This document shows, piece by piece, positions 52,814-61,896 of a DNA stretch of 64,000 nt. How positions within the stretch are numbered: position 1 is the first letter of the stretch; every line of letters starts with the position of its first letter. The notes beneath the pieces were generated by a model. The model did not search any database. It was not told the DNA's origin and saw only the letters and a list, made by a program, of their open reading frames with translations. Origin of the DNA: DASSFZ01 sp035292585 (lineage in GTDB: Bacteria > Chloroflexota > Anaerolineae > Fen-1058); assembly GCA_035292585.1 (NCBI GenBank), contig DATDPU010000148.1, positions 14,352 through 78,351 of the forward strand. The letters are read 5' to 3'. Made by a program: the position numbers and the translations under genes.

Positions 52814-52856
52814 AGTCACTCCTTGCTGAGAAAGTGATTTGAGCGCTTGATCGAAG

Positions 52857-53789
52857 TCATTCAAGCCACGCCAGCATGGCGCGAATGCTACCGGTGGCCA
52901 AGGCAATGCTCGTATCCGCCGCGCCATAATACAGGTAGAGAGTGTCGCCATCGGGGGCGAGGGTGTAGCCGCACGGAAAGACGACGTTGTCCACGTCCCC
53001 ACGCCGCTCGTAGGGTTCTTCCGGGCCAAAGACCCACTCATCGCCGCGTTTCAGGCAACGCTCCGGTGTGTGCAGATCAAACAGCGCCAGTCCGAGCCGG
53101 TATAGCGAGCCGGATGCGGTCTGCCGCACACCGTGGTAAATCACCAGCCAGCCCTGCGGGGTTTCGATGGGCGGGGGCGAGAGGCCGATTTTATTCGCAT
53201 CCCACCAGCCGCCCCGCCGGGCTTCCAGAATCAGTTTATGGCTGCCCCAATGCCTCAGGTCAGGCGAATAGGATATCCACATGTGCGCGCCGGGGTAACT
53301 GACCGGGCGATGGATCAGCGCCCAATGCTCGCCAATCCGATGCGGCAACAGCGCCGCATCCTTATCTTCCGGTGACATGATCACACCATAGCGCTCGAAG
53401 TGATAGAAATCTTCCGTAAGCGCCAGGGCTACGCCGGGGCCGGCGCGGGTGTAGGCGGTATAGACGACGGCATACCGGCTTAATTCGGGGAGGTAGGTGA
53501 TGCGTGGGTCTTCAATGCCCCACAGTTCTTCTGGAAAGTGTTTAGGATCGGCCAACAGGCTGGGTTGGGAATCAATCTGCCAGTCATCCACACCGTTGGC
53601 GGAGCGGGCTACACACAAGTGGGAATGCCCGCGCCGATCCTCCACACGACACAAGAGCAGCGTGGTCCCATCGGGGAGCAACGTGGCGCCGGGATTGAAC
53701 ACGCTATGGGCCGGGTAGGGCCAGTCGGCGGCGGTCAAGATCGGGTTGGGCTTGTGACGGCAAAAGAGTTCGGGGCGTTGATCGCTCAT
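52857..53789 (-). CDS. GH130 beta-mannoside phosphorylase/hydrolase-like protein
   Basis: From ATG at 53789 the protein has 310 residues and a five-bladed propeller. Motifs: NPGATLLPDGTTLLLCRVED near the start (N-P-a), GIEDPRITYL (catalytic Asp of GH130), KDAALLPHRIGEHWALIHRP, and GWLVIYHGVRQ. GH130 members phosphorolyse or hydrolyse beta-1,2 or beta-1,4 mannosides. The start overlaps the stop of the GT4 fusion gene (ATGA). The two genes therefore function together, probably making or recycling a mannose-containing polysaccharide. Confidence 0.9.
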   Translation of the reverse strand: MSDQRPELFCRHKPNPILTAADWPYPAHSVFNPGATLLPDGTTLLLCRVEDRRGHSHLCVARSANGVDDWQIDSQPSLLADPKHFPEELWGIEDPRITYLPELSRYAVVYTAYTRAGPGVALALTEDFYHFERYGVIMSPEDKDAALLPHRIGEHWALIHRPVSYPGAHMWISYSPDLRHWGSHKLILEARRGGWWDANKIGLSPPPIETPQGWLVIYHGVRQTASGSLYRLGLALFDLHTPERCLKRGDEWVFGPEEPYERRGDVDNVVFPCGYTLAPDGDTLYLYYGAADTSIALATGSIRAMLAWLE

Positions 53790-56080
53790 CGAGATCGCAT
53801 CTCCACGGATAGCAGGGCATTCTCGGCCAGGCGCAGTTCGAGCAAGGCTTGGAGAAAGGCGAGCGTAGACTCCGCGCCTTGGTTCTCGTTCGGGCGGTCG
53901 GGATGCAGACCATCCCGGCAACCACCGGTCGTCGGATCGTAGAGCGGCAGGTTCAGATCGTTACGCCCGAGGAACCATTCGAAGGCGCGGCGGGCTTCCT
54001 TGCGCCAGCGTTTATCGCCGGTGATCCGGTAGGCTTCGAGACAGGCCGAGACCATGGCTTGCGCCTCCACCGGCTGTTGATCGAACCGGGCGCGCTCACC
54101 GCCGCGCGGATAAAAGCCGTTGGAGCCAATCGGCACAAAATGACTCCCCTCGGCGTCTGCGCGCTGCAAGTCGGCCAACCAACGGAGCGACTCCAGCCCG
54201 GCCGTGGTCATGTCGTTGTTGGGTATCCATTGGCCGGACATGAGCAGGGCATGCGGCAGCGCGGCGTTGCAATAGGTCAGTACGTCTTCGTACCAGCGCC
54301 ATTCATCCGCGCGATGACTTTGGTACAACATCAGCAGCCGCCCGGCCAATTCTTCCCGGACCTGGCTGGCCCGGCGGTCGCCGGAATATCGCCGCAGATA
54401 CTCGTGAATGCCGATGAGCGCGAAGGCCCAGGCGCGGGGGCTGGTCGTGTCGAGGATGGCGGGCAAGGCCTGTTCGAAGACACGCCCCGCCATACTCTGC
54501 AGGGCCGGCGTGTTCGAGCGGCCCAATACGGAGCCTAACGCCCATACCGCACGCCCGTGACTGTCGTCCGAACCGCCCTCTTCGAGCCAGCGGCGCTGGT
54601 AATCCATGAAGTTGCGAAAGCGACCGGTCTCCGCATTGAAGGCATACCAGATGAAGGCCAGATAGCGCGAAGCCAGCTCGAAGGCCTCGCCGCGACCGAG
54701 TTCCTCCAGCAGGGTGCTCACAATCAGTGCGCGGGCGTTGTCATCCGTGGTGTAGCCCTCACCATAGTTGGACACCGTGAACAGCGCATGCTGCAACATG
54801 CCGGTGTGGTCGGTCATGTGGCGTAGGTGATCGAGTTTGAAGGGAGGCAGTTCGTTCAGGCGTTGGTCAAGCGCTTTGACCGCAAAACCGGGCGGGCTAT
54901 AATGCCGGCGTTCGGCGCGGGCGCGTTCAAAACTCTCCATGTAGCGCCGCGCCACCTGCGGCCAGATCATCTCCCGCCCAAACAGATAGGCGCGCTTTCG
55001 CATCGCATGGCGCTGGGCCTCGTTGTCTAACAGGTGAATCACTTGCTCGGCCAATGCCGCCGGATCGCGGAATGGCACCAGCGCGCCCCGCTCTTCGGCC
55101 AGCATCTCTTCCGCATACCAGTATGGGGTCGAAATCACGGCCTTGCCTGCCCCCAGGGTGTAGGCCAGGGTACCCGAAACGATCTGCGCCGGGTTGAGAT
55201 AGGGGGTGATGTAAATATCGGCCGCGCCGATGAACTCCACCAGCTCCTCCAAACTGACAAAGCGGTTGTAGAAGATCACGTGACCTTCCACGCCTTTCTC
55301 GCGAGCCAGCCATTGCAAGGACAACCGATACGTTTCGCCGTCAAGCCGCTTGACGTGCGGATGCGTTGCGCCGAGGATCATGTACACCACGTTCGGGTAG
55401 CGGGCTACAATGCCGGGCAGGGCGGCGATGACATTTTCGATCCCTTTGTTCGCCGAGAGCAACCCAAAACTGAGCAAGACGAGTTTGCCCTCGACGCCGA
55501 ACAAGTCTTTGTGGAAGCTCGGATCGACAAAGGGCACATCGGGGATGCCGTGCGGGATCACATCGATCTTCTCCGGCAGCACCTGATACACCTCTTGCAA
55601 GAATTCCGCGCCGCGCTCACTCATGACGACCAACCGATCCGACAGGGCCGCGACTTCTTCCAACACCCGGCGCTGATCCGGGTCGGGGTCGTGTAGGACC
55701 GTGTGCAGGGTCGTGATAACGGGCATGCGCAATTCACGCAACAAGGCCAGGATGTGACTGCCCGCCCGCCCGCCGAAGATGCCATACTCGTGTTGCAGGC
55801 AGACCAAATCGACGTTATTGATATTCAGGAAGTCGGCGGCGCGCTGATACGAGTCAATATCCTTCTCCGTCAGTTCAAAGCGCACGCGGGGCGGATAGGC
55901 GTAGCCGGCCTCGGTGTCGTTGACGGGTAGGGCAATGCACGTCGTTTCGCCGTATTCGGCTGCGATGGCTTCACACAAATCGGTGGTGAATGTGGCGATG
56001 CCGCACTGGCGCGGCAAATAGTTGCCGATGAACGCGATCCGGTTGATCGCTGATGGGGTTGAGCCGTTTTCCATGACCAT
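53786..56080 (-). CDS. GT4 glycosyltransferase fused to a C-terminal helical-barrel domain
   Basis: From ATG at 56080 (GGAGG upstream) the protein has 764 residues. Residues 1-395 form a GT-B glycosyltransferase: IAFIGNYLPRQCGIATFTTD, CLQHEYGIFGG, IDVIPHGIPDVPFVD, LLSFGLLSANKGIENV, and the C-terminal loop NPAQIVSGTLAYTLGAGKAV. Residues about 420-764 are helical, with EGYTTDDNARALIVSTLLEE, ALPHALLMSGQWIPNN and WFLGRNDLN, resembling an (alpha/alpha)6 barrel. The fusion of synthetic and hydrolytic-like halves is notable. It is encoded directly upstream of GH130. The start at 56161 was rejected. Confidence 0.85.
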   Translation of the reverse strand: MVMENGSTPSAINRIAFIGNYLPRQCGIATFTTDLCEAIAAEYGETTCIALPVNDTEAGYAYPPRVRFELTEKDIDSYQRAADFLNINNVDLVCLQHEYGIFGGRAGSHILALLRELRMPVITTLHTVLHDPDPDQRRVLEEVAALSDRLVVMSERGAEFLQEVYQVLPEKIDVIPHGIPDVPFVDPSFHKDLFGVEGKLVLLSFGLLSANKGIENVIAALPGIVARYPNVVYMILGATHPHVKRLDGETYRLSLQWLAREKGVEGHVIFYNRFVSLEELVEFIGAADIYITPYLNPAQIVSGTLAYTLGAGKAVISTPYWYAEEMLAEERGALVPFRDPAALAEQVIHLLDNEAQRHAMRKRAYLFGREMIWPQVARRYMESFERARAERRHYSPPGFAVKALDQRLNELPPFKLDHLRHMTDHTGMLQHALFTVSNYGEGYTTDDNARALIVSTLLEELGRGEAFELASRYLAFIWYAFNAETGRFRNFMDYQRRWLEEGGSDDSHGRAVWALGSVLGRSNTPALQSMAGRVFEQALPAILDTTSPRAWAFALIGIHEYLRRYSGDRRASQVREELAGRLLMLYQSHRADEWRWYEDVLTYCNAALPHALLMSGQWIPNNDMTTAGLESLRWLADLQRADAEGSHFVPIGSNGFYPRGGERARFDQQPVEAQAMVSACLEAYRITGDKRWRKEARRAFEWFLGRNDLNLPLYDPTTGGCRDGLHPDRPNENQGAESTLAFLQALLELRLAENALLSVEMRSR

Positions 56081-56397
56081 GATATGCACCTCCAGCCTGG
56101 AGGAATCATTACACGCCTGCTTTGTGGCAGCTCGCGCGGTTCCCTGTTGAGTTGACGCCAAGTCGTCCCCGCTCGAAGCAGTGGGCAGCGTAAACCCAAG
56201 CGGAATCCGCTCTGGTGGTCAATGAGCGTCGAGAGGTGATTGCCCGCCAGGCGCACCTGGATGCGCGAGAAGTGAACATAGCCAGTAGCCCGGCTGTCGG
56301 ACCTAACCGACAGCCGGGCTATTTTATCACCTTGAGGGTTGAAGGGAAAGGGGCGCGCTACAACTTATACGCTTCCCGGCCAGTCAGCAACAACGAG
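56081..56397. other. 317-bp gap between CarD-like and GT4 genes
   Basis: It contains the promoter region of the GT4 gene and a strong hairpin at 56287-56320. No gene was seen. Confidence 0.5.
56287..56324. terminator. Stem-loop with 14-bp perfect stem
   Basis: AGCCCGGCTGTCGG / CCGACAGCCGGGCT with a six-base loop; ATTTTAT follows on the + strand. Both flanking genes are on the - strand, so its role may be transcript-end processing or stability. Confidence 0.6.
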
Positions 56398-56544
56398 TCA
56401 ACTTCTTGATACGGTACTCTGGTCAATATTCAGGACGTAATACAGGCGCCTCTCGGCTTCAGCGAGTTCGCGTTCTTCCAGCCGCACAACGCTGCCCAAC
56501 CCATAGGCCGGGTGCACCACGTCGTCACCCGCTTTGAACTGCAT
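56398..56544 (-). CDS. Mini CarD-like (TRCF-interacting domain) protein
   Basis: ATG at 56544 has a strong ribosome site (AAGGAAGG), and the ORF is only 48 residues. It reads MQFKAGDDVVHPAYGLGSVV, then RLEERELAEAERRLYYVLNI. This is the first part of the CarD/CdnL RNA-polymerase-interacting domain (F..GD.VVyP.yGvG.V..IE.re). A full RID is near 65 residues and CarD also has a DNA-binding helical domain, so this is a truncated form or a single-domain regulator. It stops TGA soon after the fifth strand. Confidence 0.65.
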   Translation of the reverse strand: MQFKAGDDVVHPAYGLGSVVRLEERELAEAERRLYYVLNIDQSTVSRS

Positions 56545-56595
56545 GCCACCTTCCTTCACAGCTTTGCTGTCAGGACTTCGCTGATGGAAGGTAGC

Positions 56596-56901
56596 TTACC
56601 GCTGATACCGGCGTGAGCCGCCGCCCCCAAAGCTTCGGTCACCGCTCCGCTCCTCACGCGGCTTGGCGAAGTTCACGGTGAGCGGGCGCTCGCCTATCTG
56701 GTAGGCGTTGAACATATTGATCGCGTTTTGAGCCTCAGCCTGCGTCGTCATCTCGACAAACCCAAAGCCCTTCGAGGTGCCGCTGTCGCGATCTTTGATC
56801 ACGGCCACCGAAGTGACGGTGCCCGCTTTCGTGAACAACGTGCGTAACTCGTCTTCGGTCGTCGAGTACGACAGGTTTCCCACATAAAGTTTCGTTTGCA
56901 T
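56596..56901 (-). CDS. RRM RNA-binding protein
   Basis: This 101-residue protein from ATG at 56901 (AAGGAG upstream) has one RNA-recognition motif: RNP2 KLYVGNLSY at the N-terminus and RNP1 SKGFGFVEM near residue 45, then a Gly/Arg tail (SFGGGGSRRYQR). Such small Rbp proteins in cyanobacteria and Chloroflexota bind RNA and are often cold-inducible. The upstream leader holds a terminator-like hairpin, suggesting attenuation. The ORF extends to 56985, but that part covers this hairpin. Confidence 0.92.
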   Translation of the reverse strand: MQTKLYVGNLSYSTTEDELRTLFTKAGTVTSVAVIKDRDSGTSKGFGFVEMTTQAEAQNAINMFNAYQIGERPLTVNFAKPREERSGDRSFGGGGSRRYQR

Positions 56902-56934
56902 TTCGCTCTCCTTGTTGACCGGCCTTTCACCGGC

Positions 56935-56970
56935 AAAAAAAGCCGCCAGACCGTAAATGGGCCTGGCGGC
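56935..56970 (-). promoter_or_regulatory. Terminator-like leader hairpin before the RRM gene (putative attenuator)
   Basis: On the - strand the RNA would read GCCGCCAGG..loop..CTGGCGGC followed by seven U residues (56935-56941), ending about 34 bases before the RRM start. No other - strand gene lies within 440 bp upstream. So it is a candidate transcription-attenuation or cold-sensing element. Confidence 0.55.
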
Positions 56971-57413
56971 AGACGACACCCTCAAATCCAGTTATACGTG
57001 GCAAGATTATACCACAGATCGCGGCCTTGTGTTCGCACGCATCAGCGATCGGGAGCATTTCAGTTTAGGGGCGAACCTAAACGCCCATGCGGATGGTCAT
57101 GCTGAGCGAAGCATCTCGCCCAGTGACGCTGAGACCCTGAGCCGCACCGCGGCTCAGGGTGACATCACGAGACCTGCCGCTCAAGTGAAATGCACGCATC
57201 AGCGCTCGGTCCTGACAACGCGGTCGACCGAGCGTGACGGCAGCCAGGCGAACGCTATACTTCGCCCGATATAACCTGTACTATCTCGCTCTTCGATCAT
57301 GGTTGATTTCCAATCAAGAAGACCTGCCGGGTCTCATCAGCAAATGACCTCCGAGGTCTTCTGCGCGCAGCGTCATGCGGCAATGAGACCCCGGAGGTCT
57401 GCCCTGATGCTGC
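56971..57413. other. Gap with dispersed repeats
   Basis: No gene. It contains GGTCATGCTGAGCGAAGCAT near 57093 (a common dispersed repeat), a CCGCACCGCGGC palindrome near 57142, and GACCTCCGAGGTCT / AGACCCCGGAGGTCT inverted units at about 57345-57402. The latter family also occurs at 43406-43439. Confidence 0.6.
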
Positions 57414-58388
57414 TTACCCTTCGCCGCTCAGTTTCACCTTCAACTTGAGCAGCTCGAGTTCGCGGATCACGGTGATCGTCGCTTCATCACCGACTTTATA
57501 ACCGGCCAGCGTGCGGTGCAGATCGTCGATACCCTGCACCGGGTGATCGTCCAGGCTGATGACGATATCCCCCTTTTGGATGCCGCCGGCGGCTGCCCCG
57601 CTATTGTCCTCGACGCCGTGCACGGTGATGCCGTGCGTCACCTCAAGCTGGTGATGTTTGATCAAGCCTTCGTAGATGCGCGTGCGCTCGCCGGCGATGC
57701 CCAGGCGCGGGCGTTTCACGCCTCCGGCGATCAGCTGTTCCGCGATCTTCTTGGCGGTGCTGCTGCCAATAGCCAGGTTGATGCCCTGCGCTTCCATAAT
57801 CGACGCCGTGTTGACGCCGATCACTTCGCCGCGCGCATTGATCAGCGCGCCGCCGCTCATGCCGGGATTGAACAGCGCATCGGTCTGGATCAGGCCGCTC
57901 ATCACCCGGCCGCTTGGGCCGCGCAGTTCGATCCCTAACGCCGAGACGATGCCGGCGGTCACCACCACGCGATCCCCATCGGGGTTGCCCAGGGCGATGA
58001 CGGCCTGGCCGACCTTCAGCCCATCCGAATCGCCCAACGGTGTGGCCTGCAGGCCGCCGGTCGGAATTTTGACGACGGCCAGGTCCGACACGGCATCGGT
58101 GCCGAGCACGTCACCGTCTACTTCTTTGCCGTCGCTGAAAGTGACTTTGACCTTGTCGGAATCGCGCGTGACGTGGAAGTTGGTCAGGACGTGACCCTTC
58201 TCCGCGTCGATGACAATGCCGGACCCATGCCCCACGCGGGCGCGTCCCGGCCCCCAGTGGCGGCGGTCGCGCTGCCGCGCCGCCTCCACACGCACAACCG
58301 CCGGCGCGACTGCGCCGGCCACCGCCGCGACCGCGTTCGAGTAAGACTCGAGAAACGCGGCCGCTTCCTGCAAACTGCTGGTCGCCAT
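57414..58388 (-). CDS. HtrA/DegP-like serine protease with PDZ domain, no signal peptide
   Basis: The 324-residue protein has a trypsin-like domain with His72 (TNFHV), Asp102 (AVSDLAVVKIP) and Ser178 in NPGMSGGAL. The residue before the Ser is Met where HtrA usually has GNSGG. A PDZ domain (about 225-324) contains GGIQKGDIVISLDDHPVQ. There is no signal peptide or membrane helix, so it is likely cytoplasmic. Upstream 210 bp hold no gene; the start has an AAAGGAG ribosome site. It might be a stress protease or a chaperone. Confidence 0.88.
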   Translation of the reverse strand: MATSSLQEAAAFLESYSNAVAAVAGAVAPAVVRVEAARQRDRRHWGPGRARVGHGSGIVIDAEKGHVLTNFHVTRDSDKVKVTFSDGKEVDGDVLGTDAVSDLAVVKIPTGGLQATPLGDSDGLKVGQAVIALGNPDGDRVVVTAGIVSALGIELRGPSGRVMSGLIQTDALFNPGMSGGALINARGEVIGVNTASIMEAQGINLAIGSSTAKKIAEQLIAGGVKRPRLGIAGERTRIYEGLIKHHQLEVTHGITVHGVEDNSGAAAGGIQKGDIVISLDDHPVQGIDDLHRTLAGYKVGDEATITVIRELELLKLKVKLSGEG

Positions 58389-58622
58389 CTGGCTCCTTTC
58401 GATTTCGAAGCTTCCGTCGCCGCACCACCGCTCGCCTGCCGACTCTCCGGTCGCGCAGGCAGCTCCTTGCGGGCGAAGTCTTCGAGGATTGGAAGGAAAT
58501 ATATCGCGGTTCTGTTAGAAGTGCACTGGAGAGGGACTGGACGTTAGGACAGGGTAGAGCGTGAAACGTGATGCTGAAACGTGAACTAATCCCGCATCAT
58601 GTTTCACTTGCTCCAGGATTGG
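58389..58622. other. Short gap without a gene
   Basis: Includes direct copies of GTGAAACGTGATGCTGAAACGTGA near 58561; nothing else was recognised. Confidence 0.4.
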
Positions 58623-61600
58623 CTAAGGCGTGACCGCAATTGCCGGATCGTGCTCGATGAGGATACGCGGCATGCCGCCAATGGGCGACTTGCCATCCAA
58701 CGCTTTGCCGTCTGCCGTGCCGGCATTGCGATTCGTCGCCGCCGGCAGCGCGATCGTGTAGCTGCCGTTCACCGGCGTAATCGTCTGCGTCGCGCCATTC
58801 GGATAAACCAGCAGCGCCGACGAGGCCGTGGCCGTAAGCGTCACCGTCTCGTTCACGTAGTCGCGCGCCCACATCGCGATCACGCGCTCGCCGGTCTTGG
58901 GGTTTTGCAGCGCGACCAGCTCCTGGTTTTCCGTGGGCCGCCTGCGCCAGTAGGGCGATAGGCCCGCGAAGTACTGCGTCACCATCTTGTACGCATCATA
59001 TGCCGGTCGGGGACTGCCGGTCTGCGGATAGCAGGGCGCGTTGGCTTCGTTGCGTACTAACCCCGGTGCGTCGTAGCCGCCGCAGCCGTTGCCGCTGTCG
59101 TCGTAGAGCTGATACCACACTACAGCATCCGTGTTCATCCACACGGCAAACGTCATGGTTTGAATCAAGAAAGCGGCTTGTTCACCCATCGACGCACGGT
59201 AGGCAGAAGGACGGCCTTCGTTGTCGAAGCAGTTTGGTCCTGGTGCATCATTGCACACGTGGACGCCGGTCTCGTTCAGCCACAGCTTCTTGCCGGTGAT
59301 GCCGAAACTGGCAAGCGTCTGTTGATCGCCAAACAAGAAGGAGAACGTGCGCCAGGCCCAGTGGTAATTGTGCGAGGCGACGATATCGAAGAACCAGCCG
59401 TTCGCCTGGCGATCGGGATAGGTGGCGACGACGTTGAGCACATCGCGGAGCCAGTTCGGTTTTTCAAAGTGCGCCATACCGCCGAACATGATCTGCGCGT
59501 TCGGGTCGGCGTGCTTGCCGGCCAGATAGGCCACCTTCAGCAGCCGGGCGTAGTCAGCCGGGGCGCCGTTGAAGAAGAAGTTCAAATCCGGCTCGTTCCA
59601 CACTTCCCACAGGGTCACGCCCTGGGTGTTCCCCCAACCCTGCTGCTGCGCGAGCGCGCCGCCGGGTTTATAGCGATTGACGACGGCGTTGACGAACCGC
59701 GCCCAACGATTGCTCGGATTGATCGTCTTGCCCGAACCCGGCGTGTCCGTCCCGTCGTTGAACACGCTGAGGTACAGGCCGGGCGGCGGATCCGCCGGTG
59801 TGCCGTCGACGCCGTCACTCGCTTGAGGCGAGATTTCCCCGGCCTCGATCTTCCACCCCTGCCCCACCTGGGGATACACTGCGTCCGCTGCGCTGGCCCC
59901 GCTGAACTGGACCGGCGTGCCCATCAAAATCGCGTTGACGGTGAGACCGCGATTGATATCGGCGATCACGTTGGCATCGTGCGTGCTCCAGGTGAACTGG
60001 CCGGGCTGGCCGATCGGGTCGCGCTCGATGTTGTACCAGTAAAACGGCCAGCGATTGATCGTCGCTTTCAGCGTGCTCGCATGCTGATAACGGATGTTCG
60101 CGGCAGGCGACTCAGCGGAGGAGATGAAGTCCAGGCCGAATTTCGTGGTCACCGCGCCGGGCGGCGGGATTGGCGTCGGGGCGGTGTAGTTGCGGCTGAC
60201 CACGGGCAGATAAACGCGGTTCAACTCGTCGGCGACGATCAGCTTGACGCCGATCGCGGCCGGGCTGCCGCTCGTCGTCGGGTTAGCAGAGATGTTGATC
60301 GCGCCCGTATACGTGCCGCTGGTCGCAAAGGTCGCAGAGTCAACTTGCACGGTCAACGTGGCGGCGTTGACGCCGTTGAGCGGGGTGACGCCGGGCTGCA
60401 GCGCGGCCGCCGGATCGATTTGCGCCGTCCAGGTCATCGGCGTGAGTGGATTGAGGTTGTCGATCTGGATCGCGCCGGTCTGCACGCCGGGCGAAGTTCG
60501 CTCGGCCAGAAAGGTGAGCGAAGCCGGTTCTACCGCAAGCGCAGGGGTGTTAGTGTAGGCGGATCGCTTCGGCATGTGGGCCAGCGCGGCGAAGGCTTGC
60601 GACTTTACGCGGGACAGCGGATCGGCGTCGGCCTTACCCGTGACGGCCTTGTAGATCGAGAAGAACTTGACGTGGTCGCACTCCCAACCCTGGTTGTTCC
60701 AATCGATGTTGTAGAGAAAGAGCACGCCCATCCACGGCATGTAAGCATCGGCATACTGATAGGCGCGCACCAGGTAATCGGCCTGCTGCTGTTCGGTGAT
60801 TTTCATCCAGCTGAAGCTGTCGGCAAATCCCGGCGCGTAACGCGAATCGTTGCACCAGCCGTAGTTCGGCCACGGCGGGCTGGTGAAGTCCCACGGATTC
60901 GTAATGGGGTCGCGCAGATAGCCAAACTCGGTCGCCCAAATCTGCCGGTCGCCGATACCGTAACCCTCCATCAGCGCGTGATAGTATTCGCTGGCGCGGA
61001 AGTGGAACCCATTCTCGTTGTCGCCTGGGTGCTGCTGTTGCAACTCGGCGTAGCTGATTTCGGGCGGGTAGGGGTAACCCTGGGGATGGAAGCCGAACGC
61101 GTCGAAACACGGCCAGCGCTTGGGAAATTCGGTCCGCATCGCGTCGAACATGCGCTGCACGTAAACGTGATCGTCCATCACGACCGCCCAGTTCTTCACC
61201 GGCTGGCGACCTACGGGGGCAATGCCGGCGCTGACGACGATGGCGGCTGGATCGATCGCTTTGATTTCGGGGTACACCCGACACAGCAGGCGCGCGTAGT
61301 TCTCCGGGCTGACCGTCTGCTCGCCCCACATCGGCTTGATGTTCGGCTCGTTGCCGATCTCGTAAGCCTTGACGTTCTTCGTCTTGCCGGCCTGAACCAC
61401 TTGCCGGATGTGTTCGACGTAATTCTCGATCGAGGCCGGCCATCCTTCCGCTTTGACCCGATACAGGATGTGGTAGGTGGCGGCCTCGGCCGGAAAGTCG
61501 TTCGGGCTGGGGAACAGGTAATCGGCCTCGTACAACTTGAGCCATTCGAACCCCAGGCCTTGCGCCCGGTCGACGTTGAGACGCACGTTCACGCCGTAGC

Positions 61601-61712
61601 CGAGGTGGGGTGGGGGTAAGGGGTCGGCTTGCGCGCGGATCGTGGCGAGCGCCAACAGCGCGAGTGACACACCGGCGATCCGGGTGGCGAGACGAAGCGG
61701 GATGCGTTGCAT
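58623..61712 (-). CDS. Secreted protein with two tandem clan-A glycoside hydrolase barrels
   Basis: This 1029-residue protein has a signal peptide (RIAGVSLALLALATIRAQA). Barrel 1 (about 35-390) has YEIGNEPNIKP near 120 and WATEFGYLRDP near 259, an acid/base plus nucleophile pair. A beta-sandwich with VEPASLTFLAERTSPGVQTG follows (395-490) and then NRVYLPVVSRNY near 499. Barrel 2 (about 520-930) has EVWNEPDLNFFF near 702 and LWLNETGVHVCND near 810. A C-terminal domain ends it. Both barrels keep their two Glu residues. Closest relatives by eye are GH39/GH5-type enzymes. Confidence 0.8.
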   Translation of the reverse strand: MQRIPLRLATRIAGVSLALLALATIRAQADPLPPPHLGYGVNVRLNVDRAQGLGFEWLKLYEADYLFPSPNDFPAEAATYHILYRVKAEGWPASIENYVEHIRQVVQAGKTKNVKAYEIGNEPNIKPMWGEQTVSPENYARLLCRVYPEIKAIDPAAIVVSAGIAPVGRQPVKNWAVVMDDHVYVQRMFDAMRTEFPKRWPCFDAFGFHPQGYPYPPEISYAELQQQHPGDNENGFHFRASEYYHALMEGYGIGDRQIWATEFGYLRDPITNPWDFTSPPWPNYGWCNDSRYAPGFADSFSWMKITEQQQADYLVRAYQYADAYMPWMGVLFLYNIDWNNQGWECDHVKFFSIYKAVTGKADADPLSRVKSQAFAALAHMPKRSAYTNTPALAVEPASLTFLAERTSPGVQTGAIQIDNLNPLTPMTWTAQIDPAAALQPGVTPLNGVNAATLTVQVDSATFATSGTYTGAINISANPTTSGSPAAIGVKLIVADELNRVYLPVVSRNYTAPTPIPPPGAVTTKFGLDFISSAESPAANIRYQHASTLKATINRWPFYWYNIERDPIGQPGQFTWSTHDANVIADINRGLTVNAILMGTPVQFSGASAADAVYPQVGQGWKIEAGEISPQASDGVDGTPADPPPGLYLSVFNDGTDTPGSGKTINPSNRWARFVNAVVNRYKPGGALAQQQGWGNTQGVTLWEVWNEPDLNFFFNGAPADYARLLKVAYLAGKHADPNAQIMFGGMAHFEKPNWLRDVLNVVATYPDRQANGWFFDIVASHNYHWAWRTFSFLFGDQQTLASFGITGKKLWLNETGVHVCNDAPGPNCFDNEGRPSAYRASMGEQAAFLIQTMTFAVWMNTDAVVWYQLYDDSGNGCGGYDAPGLVRNEANAPCYPQTGSPRPAYDAYKMVTQYFAGLSPYWRRRPTENQELVALQNPKTGERVIAMWARDYVNETVTLTATASSALLVYPNGATQTITPVNGSYTIALPAATNRNAGTADGKALDGKSPIGGMPRILIEHDPAIAVTP

Positions 61713-61896
61713 GCGGTGAAGCTCCTCGTTCGCAAATCTGAGGCTTATCGTACACCTTCTAGCGCGGCCCCCTGGTTACAACCTTGTGACGACTGGGTTA
61801 ACGCGGTGAGCATTAAGCGGCAGGCGTGATTGACGGACATGTCGTGTCGGGCTATTATTGGCGACAAGTTTGCGGAAGCACACGGGCAGGAGAACG

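Noticed and set aside
59160..61619. An 819-residue plus-strand frame opposite the double-barrel hydrolase
   Set aside because: It is an antisense frame of a GC-rich gene, rich in Arg/Val/Gly with no family motifs, and the minus-strand gene has signal peptide and catalytic motifs.
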